Assembly (NCBI GenBank): GCA_910578385.1
Contig: CAJTQV010000004.1
Span: forward strand, 124,001 to 188,000
From: an uncultured Muribaculaceae bacterium
GTDB taxonomy: Bacteria > Bacteroidota > Bacteroidia > Bacteroidales > Muribaculaceae
DNA: 64,000 nt
Reading direction: 5' to 3'
The translations under genes were made by a program, and so were the position numbers. This document shows, piece by piece, positions 35,095 to 43,193 of this stretch. The notes below the pieces were generated by a model. The model had not been told where the DNA came from, did not search any database, and saw only the letters and a program-made list of their open reading frames with translations. Every line of letters begins with the position of its first letter. The first letter of the stretch is position 1.

Positions 35095-35640
35095 TTATTC
35101 CTCTTCTATGACGTAGATGTCCTTGAGGTTACGTACTTTGCCGTCGAGGTCGAGTCCGTAGCCGATGATGAACTTCGGCGGAATCGAGAAGGCAACGTAA
35201 TCGGGCTTGAAGCCGGTCTTCGAACTCTCGGGCTTGTGCAGGAGTGTCACGAAGCGGATTGAGCGGGGATTGCGTTTCTTGAGGTCGGCAACCATCATCG
35301 ATGCTGTCAGACCGGTGTCAACGATGTCTTCCACAATCACTACGTCAACACCCTCGATGTCTTCGGTGAGACCCATTATCTCCTTGACCTTTCCGGTCGA
35401 GGATGTACCCTCGTAGCTGGAGTATTTCACGAAGTTGATGCGCGAGTCGTTGATACCCACCTCGCGGATAAGGTCGGCCGCAAACATGAACGCGCCGTTG
35501 AGCACGCACAGGAAGAGCGGATTTTTACCCTTCAGGTCTTCACGAAGCTCTGCGGCAACACGTTTAACCTGCTTGTTAATCTCGTCGCTTGTAAGGTACG
35601 GCACGAAGGTAAGGCCGTCTACTGTCACTTTATTATCCAT
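35095..35640 (-). CDS. hpt: Hypoxanthine phosphoribosyltransferase
   Basis: The 181-residue enzyme salvages hypoxanthine/guanine to nucleotides using PRPP. The PRPP motif VDVVIVEDIVDTGLTAS is present, as are the family N-terminus and YVAFSIPPKFIIGYGLDLDG at the base-binding end. It is the first gene of an hpt-adk unit with a promoter at 35667-35674. Confidence 0.95.
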   Translation of the reverse strand: MDNKVTVDGLTFVPYLTSDEINKQVKRVAAELREDLKGKNPLFLCVLNGAFMFAADLIREVGINDSRINFVKYSSYEGTSSTGKVKEIMGLTEDIEGVDVVIVEDIVDTGLTASMMVADLKKRNPRSIRFVTLLHKPESSKTGFKPDYVAFSIPPKFIIGYGLDLDGKVRNLKDIYVIEEE

Positions 35641-35666
35641 TGGTGCGATAGGTAAGAGTATTTTTG

Positions 35667-35674
35667 CAAAGTTA
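35667..35674 (-). promoter_or_regulatory. -7 box of the hpt-adk operon
   Basis: On the minus strand this reads TAACTTTG, about 27 bp before the hpt start. The -33 box is not clear. Confidence 0.5.
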
Positions 35675-35730
35675 GCAAAAATTTCCGACCCATCGCTTAT
35701 TTTTATCTTATTTCTTTATGGGGTATGTAC

Positions 35731-36399
35731 TTATTTCTTTATCTCGAATTTGCTTCCGGTCCAGACATACACCCGGTCGCGTCGCAGATAGGGGGTGATT
35801 TTGTCGAGGGTCTCTTTGCCGAGAAACTCCCCGGAGGTGAGCCGGGCGTGCAGCTCTCCGTTGTTGGGGTTGAGCGTGTACTTCACAGTCGGGAACGGCA
35901 CCAAGGCGAGAAGTTCCTTGCGGGTCTTGTGGTCAACATCCTTGAAATCAAAGAAGTCCTCGGTCGATGCAAGTTTGATGAACTTGTCGCGTTTCAGCTC
36001 CTGCATGTTGCTGTCATAGAAGCGGATGTCAGTGTCGGCTGCCTGTAGTGAGTCGCCGATTGTGTAGCATGTCACTGCTATCTGGCTCTTGCGATAGGGC
36101 AGCACCCGGATGGTCAGCGTTGTGACAGGGGTGACCTGCACCTTGACATAATCGCGCGTCAGCGGACGGTGCAGGTAGGAGAGACCCTCCATTGCGTTTG
36201 GCACACGGTATATGCTGTCGGCCCGGTAATAGTCGAGCAGGTCAAGGCGCATGGAGGTTGTGAGCAGGTCCAGAGTCTGGGCCGGCATTCGCACCAAGGC
36301 CACCGACGCTGTAAGGGTGTCGGTGGTCTCGATCTCTCTTGCCATTGCCGACGGCACGAGGGCAATGATACACAGAATGTACAGGATAATCCTTTTCAT
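35731..36399 (-). CDS. DUF3256 secreted protein
   Basis: The 222-residue protein has a signal peptide (IILYILCIIALVPSAMA) and matches DUF3256, a Bacteroidales family of unknown function. Conserved segments include RLDLLDYYRADSIYRVPNAMEG, IGDSLQAADTDIRFYDSNMQEL and FPTVKYTLNPNNGELHA. It lies between the DEAD-box helicase gene and hpt on the same strand, about 90 bp before hpt. Confidence 0.75.
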   Translation of the reverse strand: MKRIILYILCIIALVPSAMAREIETTDTLTASVALVRMPAQTLDLLTTSMRLDLLDYYRADSIYRVPNAMEGLSYLHRPLTRDYVKVQVTPVTTLTIRVLPYRKSQIAVTCYTIGDSLQAADTDIRFYDSNMQELKRDKFIKLASTEDFFDFKDVDHKTRKELLALVPFPTVKYTLNPNNGELHARLTSGEFLGKETLDKITPYLRRDRVYVWTGSKFEIKK

Positions 36400-36454
36400 A
36401 TTTCGGGATTTGTCAGTTTCGGCACTTGACAGTCAGTTGCCATGAAAATTCAGG

Positions 36455-38626
36455 TTACTTCATGAAGATGTCGTAGTTGCCGTTGTATTTGGGCTTCTTG
36501 CTTTTCTCTTTTGACTTTCCTTTGGTTTTTGCCTTGGCCTTTTTGTCGGACTTTTCATCCTTGCGGGGCTTGCGGCTCCGGGAGTCTTTCTTATAGTCTC
36601 CTTTTCCCTTGGCTTTTCCACGGCCTCCGCGGGAGGGACGGTCGGACGATTCCGAGGCATAGTCCTTGCCGGGCTGGGCCACCTCGGCGCGGATCTTGTC
36701 GCCGAAGAAGTCGGCATGTCTCAGAGCGTCGAGTACGCGGTGGGCATCCTCGCGGCGCACGTCGAAGAGTGTGTATCCGGGCATGAGGTCAATGCGGCCG
36801 ATCTCAGGTTTCGGACCGTTGATGTTGCGGTTCACAAGCTCCATCAGGTTGCCGGGGAAGAATCCTGCTGACTTGCCGATGTTGACCATGAGACGTTCAT
36901 AGCCTTCTTCTGCCTCACGGCGGTCTTTTTCGCGACGTTCACGGCGTTCACCCTTCTCCTTCTTCTCTTTCTTATCCTTGCGGTCTTTCTCATTGAGATC
37001 GATGTCGGGCATGTTCTGGTAGTAAGCCAACAGACGGTTGAACTCAAGTGAGAGCACACGTTTCAGAAGGTCCTCTTCGGTGAGCCATTCAAGTTTCTTG
37101 CGGACACCGTTGATGTATTTGCCGATCTCGGCTTCGTTGACCTGCACACGTTCCAGACGGTCGGCGAGGTTGTAGAGCTGTTTCTCGATAATGTGCTCCG
37201 GAGTCGGCACCTTGCGGTATTCGAACTCGCGGCCGAGGATTTTCTCGATCTGACGTATCTTGCTGCGTTCGCGGCTGTGGATGATGGCAATCGACACGCC
37301 GGTCTTGTTGGCACGTCCGGTACGTCCGCTCCGGTGTGTGTAGACAGCCACGTCATCGGGAAGACCGAAGTTTATTACGTGTGTCAGGTCATCCACATCA
37401 AGACCACGTGCGGCTACGTCGGTTGCGACGAGCAACTGGGTCACATGGTCGCGGAATTTCTTCATCGCCAGGTCTCGCTGTGCCTGCGACAGGTCTCCGT
37501 GCAGACAGTCGGCGTTATAACCGTCTGCAATCAGCTTGTCGGCGATTTCCTGCGTTTCCTTCTTGGTGCGGCAGAACACGATGCCGTAGATGTTCGGGCT
37601 GTTGTCAACCACACGTTTCAGGGCGAGGTACTTGTCGTGGGCCTTCACCATATAATATATGTGACGCACGTTTTTTGTACCCTCATTGCGGTTTCCGGCC
37701 ACAAATTCCACGGGGTCGTGCATGAATCTCTTGGCGATTCCTGCTATTTCCTTGGGCATGGTGGCTGAGAACATCAGCATCTTGCGGTCGTCGGGCACAT
37801 GCGTAAGGATTTCGTTGATGTCGTCGAGGAATCCCATGTTGAGCATCTCGTCGGCCTCGTCGAGGATGACTGTGTGAACGCTGTTGAGCTTCACTTCGCC
37901 ACGCTTTATGAGGTCAATCAGACGACCCGGGGTAGCTACGATTACCTGCACTCCTTTGCGGAGTGTGCGGATCTGGCTCTCGATGCTGGAGCCTCCGTAG
38001 ACGGGAAGCACGCGCAGACCATCCACATATTTAGAGAAGTCTGCAAGGTCAGATGCAATCTGGAGACACAGCTCACGGGTAGGAGCTATTATGAGTGCCT
38101 GCGGTTTGTTTTCAGAAACGTCGATGCGTTGGAGCAGTGGCAGACCGAAAGCAGCTGTTTTTCCGGTACCTGTCTGAGCGAGACCCACAACGTCTCCCTG
38201 ACGGTTGAGCAGGTGGGGTATCACCATTTCCTGGATGGGCATCGGATGCTCGAATCCCATTTCCTCGATGGCATGGAGCAGCCGCGGCTCCACACCAAGG
38301 TCGGCAAAGGACCTCAGCTCCGGCTCAGAACTTGGCTCGGCTTTTTCATCCTGTTCAGACGGCTCTGACACGTCCGACTGGTCCGACAGGTCTGACAGGT
38401 CTGACAGGTCCGACGGGTCTGACGCGTCCGACTTATCCGACAGGTCTGACGAATTCGACTGTTCTGACTGTTCAGATATAGCTTCTTCAGGGTTGTGTGT
38501 GCTTTCCTCTTCCGGCGCGTCGGCAGCCTGTTCCGAAGCCTTCAGGGCTTCGAACCGGGCATACGGATCCGCAGGTATGATATTGTTATCGACTTCGTTA
38601 ATAGTCTCTTCGTTTTTCTTGTTCAT
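36455..38626 (-). CDS. deaD: DEAD-box RNA helicase with DbpA-type C-terminal domain
   Basis: The start is placed at Met18 of the longest frame (38626, MNKKNEETINEV). About 723 residues: an acidic low-complexity N-terminus rich in S-D-L/S-D-x repeats (about 45-95) and the helicase core (AQTGTGKTAAFGLPL, DEAD, SAT, HRSGRTGRA). A DbpA-like RNA-binding domain (IDLMPGYTLFDVRREDAHRVLDALR) and a Lys/Arg-rich tail follow. It is related to CsdA/DeaD, which unwinds rRNA during ribosome assembly and in the cold. The N-terminal S-D repeat is encoded by imperfect 9-bp tandem units near 38365-38455 and is unusual. Confidence 0.85.
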   Translation of the reverse strand: MNKKNEETINEVDNNIIPADPYARFEALKASEQAADAPEEESTHNPEEAISEQSEQSNSSDLSDKSDASDPSDLSDLSDLSDQSDVSEPSEQDEKAEPSSEPELRSFADLGVEPRLLHAIEEMGFEHPMPIQEMVIPHLLNRQGDVVGLAQTGTGKTAAFGLPLLQRIDVSENKPQALIIAPTRELCLQIASDLADFSKYVDGLRVLPVYGGSSIESQIRTLRKGVQVIVATPGRLIDLIKRGEVKLNSVHTVILDEADEMLNMGFLDDINEILTHVPDDRKMLMFSATMPKEIAGIAKRFMHDPVEFVAGNRNEGTKNVRHIYYMVKAHDKYLALKRVVDNSPNIYGIVFCRTKKETQEIADKLIADGYNADCLHGDLSQAQRDLAMKKFRDHVTQLLVATDVAARGLDVDDLTHVINFGLPDDVAVYTHRSGRTGRANKTGVSIAIIHSRERSKIRQIEKILGREFEYRKVPTPEHIIEKQLYNLADRLERVQVNEAEIGKYINGVRKKLEWLTEEDLLKRVLSLEFNRLLAYYQNMPDIDLNEKDRKDKKEKKEKGERRERREKDRREAEEGYERLMVNIGKSAGFFPGNLMELVNRNINGPKPEIGRIDLMPGYTLFDVRREDAHRVLDALRHADFFGDKIRAEVAQPGKDYASESSDRPSRGGRGKAKGKGDYKKDSRSRKPRKDEKSDKKAKAKTKGKSKEKSKKPKYNGNYDIFMK

Positions 38627-38803
38627 AATTTCTATCGTTAATACGGTGGTGGCTGTAAACCGGAAAAACTCCGGCAATTATCACCGCCACATATAGTATA
38701 ACGCCCGAAAACCGTAAATCGGCGAAACATCACAAAAAAACTTGTTAAACCATAAGCATAATAAGAAATAATGGTTCTACATGACTCTACAATTAAAAAA
38801 AAT

Positions 38804-38835
38804 TTTGTGAAGTTTCGGAAAAATCATTAACTTTG
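38804..38835 (+). promoter_or_regulatory. Promoter of tRNA-Gly
   Basis: TTTG (38804-38807) and TAACTTTG (38828-38835) are 20 bp apart and end 29 bp before the mature tRNA. Confidence 0.65.
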
Positions 38836-38864
38836 CGGCAGCAACTGCAACTGAAGCAGCAACC

Positions 38865-38937
38865 GCGATAGTAGCTCAGTTGGTAGAGCATCAGCTTCCC
38901 AAGCTGAGGGTCACGGGTTCGAATCCCGCCTATCGCT
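38865..38937 (+). tRNA. tRNA-Gly (anticodon CCC)
   Basis: A 73-nt cloverleaf fits: acceptor GCGATAG/CTATCGC, D arm GCTC/GAGC, anticodon arm TCAGC-TTCCCAA-GCTGA (anticodon CCC) and T arm with TTCGAAT. Discriminator is U. One A-C mismatch closes the T stem (ACGGG/CCCGC). The 3' CCA is not encoded. Own promoter and a strong terminator make it a single-gene unit. Confidence 0.95.
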
Positions 38938-38955
38938 CAGATAGTTACAAATTTT

Positions 38956-39002
38956 AAATCGGTCAAAAACAACTCCTTTCCAAGTTGTTTTTGACCGATT
39001 TT
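38956..39002 (+). terminator. Terminator of tRNA-Gly
   Basis: A long perfect stem (AAATCGGTCAAAAACAACT and its complement) with a 7-nt loop ends in a T run, 18 bp after the tRNA. Confidence 0.8.
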
Positions 39003-39016
39003 TAATGATTTCAATG

Positions 39017-39108
39017 AATTGTAGGGACGCACGAGCCGTGCGTCCGTAGTTGTAGGCTTATTATCAATCTTTTACATGCGGACGTACGAGCCGTGCGTCC
39101 CTACAATT
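39017..39108. repeat. REP-like inverted-repeat doublet, copy 2
   Basis: Thirty-bp arms at 39017-39046 and 39079-39108 are complementary with three mismatches and share the core GGACGCACG ... CGTGCGTCC with the element at 7631-7762. The spacer is 32 bp and unrelated to the first one. It lies just after the tRNA terminator. Confidence 0.7.
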
Positions 39109-39405
39109 CGCGTGTTTAGCAGGTTTTGCAACACCCTCAAGATAATTTTTACACAATCCGTCACATGGTCTGTCACACGGGGATGGAGTTCTTTTATGCA
39201 GAAAGGGTGAGTATGGTTGCATGGAGCCGGAAAGTAGCCGTGAAAGTGAAATTTTTTTGGTAATATAATTTTCACTTGGTACGGTGCGATATTGTGTTAT
39301 TAATTTGCTTTGAATTACGCTTTATTGGATAAATAAGTACTAAATTTAGGCTATATAAGTGTTAGGGTAGAGGCGGAAATAACTAAAAATTATCAAAAAT
39401 ATGTT

Positions 39406-39450
39406 TTACAACAGATGAATTTATTTTGATAATAGTTCGGTCTGTTGTAA
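39406..39450. promoter_or_regulatory. Inverted repeat spanning the small-RNA promoter
   Basis: TTACAACAGA at 39406-39415 and its exact complement TCTGTTGTAA at 39441-39450 bracket the -33 box and run into the -7 box. This geometry suits a repressor that loops or covers the promoter. The half-site also occurs before the gene at 11213. Confidence 0.5.
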
Positions 39451-39455
39451 TTTTG
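39425..39455 (+). promoter_or_regulatory. Promoter of a putative small RNA
   Basis: TTTG (39425-39428) and TAATTTTG (39448-39455) are 19 bp apart. No open frame follows before a strong terminator at 39650. Confidence 0.65.
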
Positions 39456-39461
39456 CAATAC

Positions 39462-39688
39462 CAAATAGCAGTCATACTGACCTTGGTAGAATTTTAGTTA
39501 ATAAATCAGCAAACCTTAATACCGAAGCTTTAAGTCTAATACCGGAAAAACGGAAGAACGAAGAAATGCAAACAACAGGGTAATTGATTATTATTATTGA
39601 CCTTAATCGAAACCAGACAGATTCCGACGGGAGTCGACAATCTTCTAAGCGGGCCGAATGCGAAAGCATCCGGCCCGTTCCTTTTATT
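39462..39688 (+). ncRNA. Candidate small non-coding RNA (about 225 nt)
   Basis: A full promoter and an intrinsic terminator delimit this stretch, and the only ATG (39566) opens a five-codon frame. Local stems include CTTAA/TTAAG near 39514-39533, CCG/CGG near 39545 and CGAC/GTCG near 39625-39636. The AT-rich middle (TTAATAAATCA and TGATTATTATTA) can pair over a distance. The size is in the range of 6S RNA, but I cannot confirm that class. The rest of the 39109-39461 region holds nothing else I recognise. Confidence 0.5.
39650..39688 (+). terminator. Terminator of the putative small RNA
   Basis: CGGGCCG-A-ATGC pairs with GCAT-C-CGGCCCG around a GAAA tetraloop, followed by TTCCTTTTATT. Confidence 0.8.
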
Positions 39689-39732
39689 GAACCTCGTCTG
39701 AAAGACGTGGGGCGTTTCCGGAAAATAAAATT

Positions 39733-39760
39733 ACGGCTCCATTCCTGAAAATGGAGCCGT
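39733..39760 (-). terminator. Terminator of the M3 peptidase gene
   Basis: An 11-bp perfect stem (ACGGCTCCATT and complement) is followed on the minus strand by AATTTTATTTTC, 29 bp after the stop of the peptidase gene. Confidence 0.75.
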
Positions 39761-39788
39761 ATCAGATGGGTTGGTTTGGTAATGAGGT

Positions 39789-41894
39789 TTACTCGAAACC
39801 GCGCAGGCGGAGAAGTGCCTTGGCGTCGGGGTTGTGTCCACGGAAACGCTTGAAGAGTACCATGGCGTCTTCAGTGTCGCCCGATTCGAGGATGTTCTTC
39901 TTGAAGCTGGCGGCTGTCTTCTTGTCAAAGATGCCTTTCTGCTTGAAGAGCTCCCATGCGTCGGCTTCAAGTACCTGTGCCCAAAGATAGGTGTAGTAGC
40001 CCGAAGCGTAGCCGTCGTCACCGAAGATGTGCTTGAAGTAGGGTGAACGGTAACGGAAAGTAATCTCTGCGGGCATACCGATCTTCTTGGCAACCTCCTC
40101 CTCAAATGCTTTCACATCGTTGACCTCGGCCTGTGCGCCATACATCATGTCGAGAAGTGCCGAACCGGCAAGCTCGGTGGTGGTGAAGCCCTGGTTGAAT
40201 TTGCCGGAAGCTGAAATCTTCTCGATGAGCGCGTCGGGAATAATCTCACCTGTCTTGTAATGGCGTGCGTAAGTCTTCAGTACCTCAGGCTCGAATGCCC
40301 AGTGCTCGTTGATTTGAGAACACATCTCCACATAGTCGCGGTCAACATTGGTACCGGCGAGTGACTTGTAGGGTGCGGTGGTAAGCATGCCCTGGAGCGC
40401 GTGGCCGAACTCATGGAACATGGTCTCAACCTCGTCGATAGTCAGCAGGGCCGGAGTGCCGGGAGTGGGGCGCGAGAAGTTGCCCACGTTGTACACGATG
40501 GGACGCTTGTAAGAGCCGTCGCCATAAAGACCTGCGCTCTGCATCTGCTCCATCCATGCGCCCTGGCGCTTGGTGTCGCGGGGGAAGTAGTCGCACATCC
40601 AGACTGCGATATGCTCACCGGTCTTGGCATCAACCACGTCAAACACCTGAAGGTCGTCGATATATTTAGGCGCGTCGGGCATCGGAACCATCTTCACTCC
40701 ATAGAGTTTCTCTGTGGCGTCAAACATTCCCTTGAGCACATTGTCGAGTGCGAAGTAGGGACGCAGCTCAGCCTCATCGAGGTCGAACTTCTGTTTCTTC
40801 ACCTTGTCGGCATAATAATAGTAGTCGTAAGGTGCAATCTTGAAGCCGCCGCCGTTTGCGTCAACATAAGCCTGCATGTCGGCTACTTCCTCGTGGCTGC
40901 GCTTCACTGCCGGCTCAAACACCTGCATGAGCAGTTCGGTGGCTGCCTCTGGAGTCTTGGCCATCACGCGCGAAGTCATCATCTGCGCGAATGTGTCGAA
41001 GCCCATCAGTTTGGCTTTCTCGTTACGGAGCTTTACAATCTGGCTGATGACAGGAAGGTTGGAGTTCTCGCCATATGAAGCGAGGTTTGTGTAACCTTCA
41101 TAGATGGCCTTGCGGAGACCGCGTGAATCGGCATACTGGAGAACCGGCAGACGGCTCGGAGCATGGAGGGTGAATACCCACATGTCTTTGAGACCGCGTG
41201 ACTTTGCCTCCTCGGCTGCCTGTGCCACCGATGACTCGGGAAGTCCGGCGAGTTCCTTCTCGTCGTAGACCACAACGGCAAACTGGTTGGTCGCGTTGAG
41301 AAGATTGCGGTTGAACTGAATGAAGAGTCTTGAGATTTCATCATTGATTTTCACCAGCTCAGCCTTCTTGTCGGCAGAAAGTGCGGCACCTTGCTCGGCA
41401 AACTGACGGTAATACTTCTCGACCAGACGTTTCTGAACGGCATTGAGTCCCATCTTGTCGCGCATGTCATATACGCTCTTGATGCGCTGGAACAACAGGT
41501 CATTGAGCATCAGTTTGTTGTTGGCGTCATTGAGAAGAGGAATGGCTTCTTCCGACATGGCTGCGAACTCCGGAGTAGACATTGCCTCCATATAGTGATA
41601 GAACACTCCCGAAACGCGCTCCAGAATCGGCGACAGGTTCTCCAGCGGGAGAATGGTGTTGTCGAAGTCGGGTGTAGCTCTGTTGCGGACGATGTTCATG
41701 ATAGCCTCATCCTGCTCGGCGATACCGGCCTTGATTGCAGGGATGAAGTCTGAGGTCTGGATCTTTTCAAAAGGAGCGATCTCATACTTCGTGTCATAGG
41801 GCTGGAGGAACGGATTCTGACGTTCTGCCAAGCCTTGGGCTGACGGTGCGGCAAGCAGTATTGCACCTGCTGCCAGTGCGGTTAGTTTTCTCAT
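39789..41894 (-). CDS. dcp: M3-family peptidyl-dipeptidase (Dcp-like)
   Basis: The 701-residue protein has a signal peptide (ALAAGAILLAAPSAQG) and the M3 zinc motif MFHEFGHALQG (HEFGH), with a downstream Glu in the usual place. YGDGSYKRPIVYNVGNFSRP matches the Dcp/oligopeptidase A family. Dcp removes dipeptides from C-termini; the signal suggests a periplasmic enzyme. It is monocistronic, with a -7 box at 41921-41928 and a terminator at 39733-39760. Confidence 0.9.
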   Translation of the reverse strand: MRKLTALAAGAILLAAPSAQGLAERQNPFLQPYDTKYEIAPFEKIQTSDFIPAIKAGIAEQDEAIMNIVRNRATPDFDNTILPLENLSPILERVSGVFYHYMEAMSTPEFAAMSEEAIPLLNDANNKLMLNDLLFQRIKSVYDMRDKMGLNAVQKRLVEKYYRQFAEQGAALSADKKAELVKINDEISRLFIQFNRNLLNATNQFAVVVYDEKELAGLPESSVAQAAEEAKSRGLKDMWVFTLHAPSRLPVLQYADSRGLRKAIYEGYTNLASYGENSNLPVISQIVKLRNEKAKLMGFDTFAQMMTSRVMAKTPEAATELLMQVFEPAVKRSHEEVADMQAYVDANGGGFKIAPYDYYYYADKVKKQKFDLDEAELRPYFALDNVLKGMFDATEKLYGVKMVPMPDAPKYIDDLQVFDVVDAKTGEHIAVWMCDYFPRDTKRQGAWMEQMQSAGLYGDGSYKRPIVYNVGNFSRPTPGTPALLTIDEVETMFHEFGHALQGMLTTAPYKSLAGTNVDRDYVEMCSQINEHWAFEPEVLKTYARHYKTGEIIPDALIEKISASGKFNQGFTTTELAGSALLDMMYGAQAEVNDVKAFEEEVAKKIGMPAEITFRYRSPYFKHIFGDDGYASGYYTYLWAQVLEADAWELFKQKGIFDKKTAASFKKNILESGDTEDAMVLFKRFRGHNPDAKALLRLRGFE

Positions 41895-41920
41895 ATGGAA
41901 TTTTTAAAAGGTTTTGCCTA

Positions 41921-41928
41921 CAAATATA
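41921..41928 (-). promoter_or_regulatory. -7 box of the M3 peptidase gene
   Basis: On the minus strand this reads TATATTTG, 26 bp before the ATG at 41894. No clear -33 box. Confidence 0.5.
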
Positions 41929-41995
41929 GTCCTTTTTATCCAAATATCATGCGCTGCGGCTGAAAATATCCTGTTTCAGGGCTGAAAAAACAAGA

Positions 41996-42018
41996 GCACG
42001 TCTGAAAAGCAGACGTGC
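41996..42018 (-). terminator. Terminator of the exo/endonuclease/phosphatase gene
   Basis: GCACGTCTG (41996-42004) and CAGACGTGC (42010-42018) form a 9-bp stem; on the minus strand TCTTGTTTTTTC follows. Confidence 0.8.
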
Positions 42019-42046
42019 CCGTGATGTCTAAGGTATGGCTGTGGCC

Positions 42047-43156
42047 TTATTCTTCGGTAAACTCGAACTCGGCTATAAGTGGATAATGGTCGCTCGATTT
42101 GAGGTTTCCTTTCTTTACGCTCAGTGCCTTCAGATCACCCCTGTACAGTATCTGGTCAAGATGGAACCAGAAGGCATGTTTGTTGTAGGTCACGAGCGGG
42201 CCGAAGCCTGTCTCGACATACGCATCCTTGAGGTCATCTCCTTTCAGCAGACGGTAGGCATATGATTCCGGAACGTCATTGAAGTCACCGCAGATAATCA
42301 TGGGGCCTTTCATGCGGTCTATCGTCTCGCGTAGAATCCGGGCATCGTTCTTGCGCTTCTTGAATCCACGTTTAAGCTTGTCATGAACCTCGCCACGCAG
42401 CACATTGATGCTTTTCTTGACACCTCTTACCGAGCCTATATCGGTCACAGCTTCACAATCGGCCGCCGAGAGCATGAACGACATCAGATGCACATCAATC
42501 AGCGTCAGCTTGTGTCCGTTGATATTCACCTTGTAGAATGTGTAGCGTTTAGGGTCGAATGAGCCGTCAATATAATTGTAGCCCTTCTCGAATACCACCG
42601 GATATTTCGAGAATACCTTCATATCGAGCGACGGGTCGCCGACAATGAATGGATATGCCTTGCGCAAACGGGCCTCAAGTTCGGGGGTGAAGTTGGGTAC
42701 CTCGATCGAGTCGAGCTTGCGCAGTTCCTGTATGCACACTATGTCTACACCCGAGTTGATGATATATTCCATGGTGCGGTTGCCCGTAGGACTCTTGTTC
42801 TCAAGATCCCAGCCATGGATTATGTTGTAAGTCATCAATGTAAAAGTCTGTGCGCCCGGTGTCGGTTTCTTTGAGCCGCTCAGCGGGCATGCGGTCGATA
42901 CAGGTCCCCAGGATGCGATGATGGCGAGCACGCCGAGTGCTCCGGCGAAAATGCGCCCGCATGCGAACCATGCTATCGTGATCAGCAGCGAAGCGATAGC
43001 GAAATAGGGGAGTGCCAGTGTAAGCACCGATGGCAGCGTGAGCCAGTCGGGGTCAATACGTCCTCCGTAAGCCGCCAGTATTGTCACGGCATATACTATG
43101 ATTGATGCGACGAGCGCCGCGAGGCGCAGGATGGGTTTTACGAGTGGAAGAAACAT
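42047..43156 (-). CDS. Membrane-anchored endonuclease/exonuclease/phosphatase family protein
   Basis: The start is placed at 43156 (MFLPLVKPILRLAALVAS), because the longer frame to 43294 overlaps the rhomboid gene. About 369 residues: three hydrophobic N-terminal helices, then an EEP domain (TLMTYNIIHGWD, DIVCIQELRKLDS, LIDVHLMS, MIICGDFNDVP, SDHYPLIAEFEF) with the metal and catalytic Glu, Asp, Asn and His in the usual order. Such proteins hydrolyse phosphoesters; the substrate is unknown. It is the last gene of a minus-strand unit with two rhomboids. Confidence 0.85.
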   Translation of the reverse strand: MFLPLVKPILRLAALVASIIVYAVTILAAYGGRIDPDWLTLPSVLTLALPYFAIASLLITIAWFACGRIFAGALGVLAIIASWGPVSTACPLSGSKKPTPGAQTFTLMTYNIIHGWDLENKSPTGNRTMEYIINSGVDIVCIQELRKLDSIEVPNFTPELEARLRKAYPFIVGDPSLDMKVFSKYPVVFEKGYNYIDGSFDPKRYTFYKVNINGHKLTLIDVHLMSFMLSAADCEAVTDIGSVRGVKKSINVLRGEVHDKLKRGFKKRKNDARILRETIDRMKGPMIICGDFNDVPESYAYRLLKGDDLKDAYVETGFGPLVTYNKHAFWFHLDQILYRGDLKALSVKKGNLKSSDHYPLIAEFEFTEE

Positions 43157-43193
43157 TGGTGTGTCGTTTGTGTGCCGGGAACGGTGGCGACTG

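Noticed and set aside
39462..39688. Naming the small RNA as 6S RNA
   Set aside because: The length fits, but I could not build the long closing helix with a central bubble with confidence, so no class is claimed.
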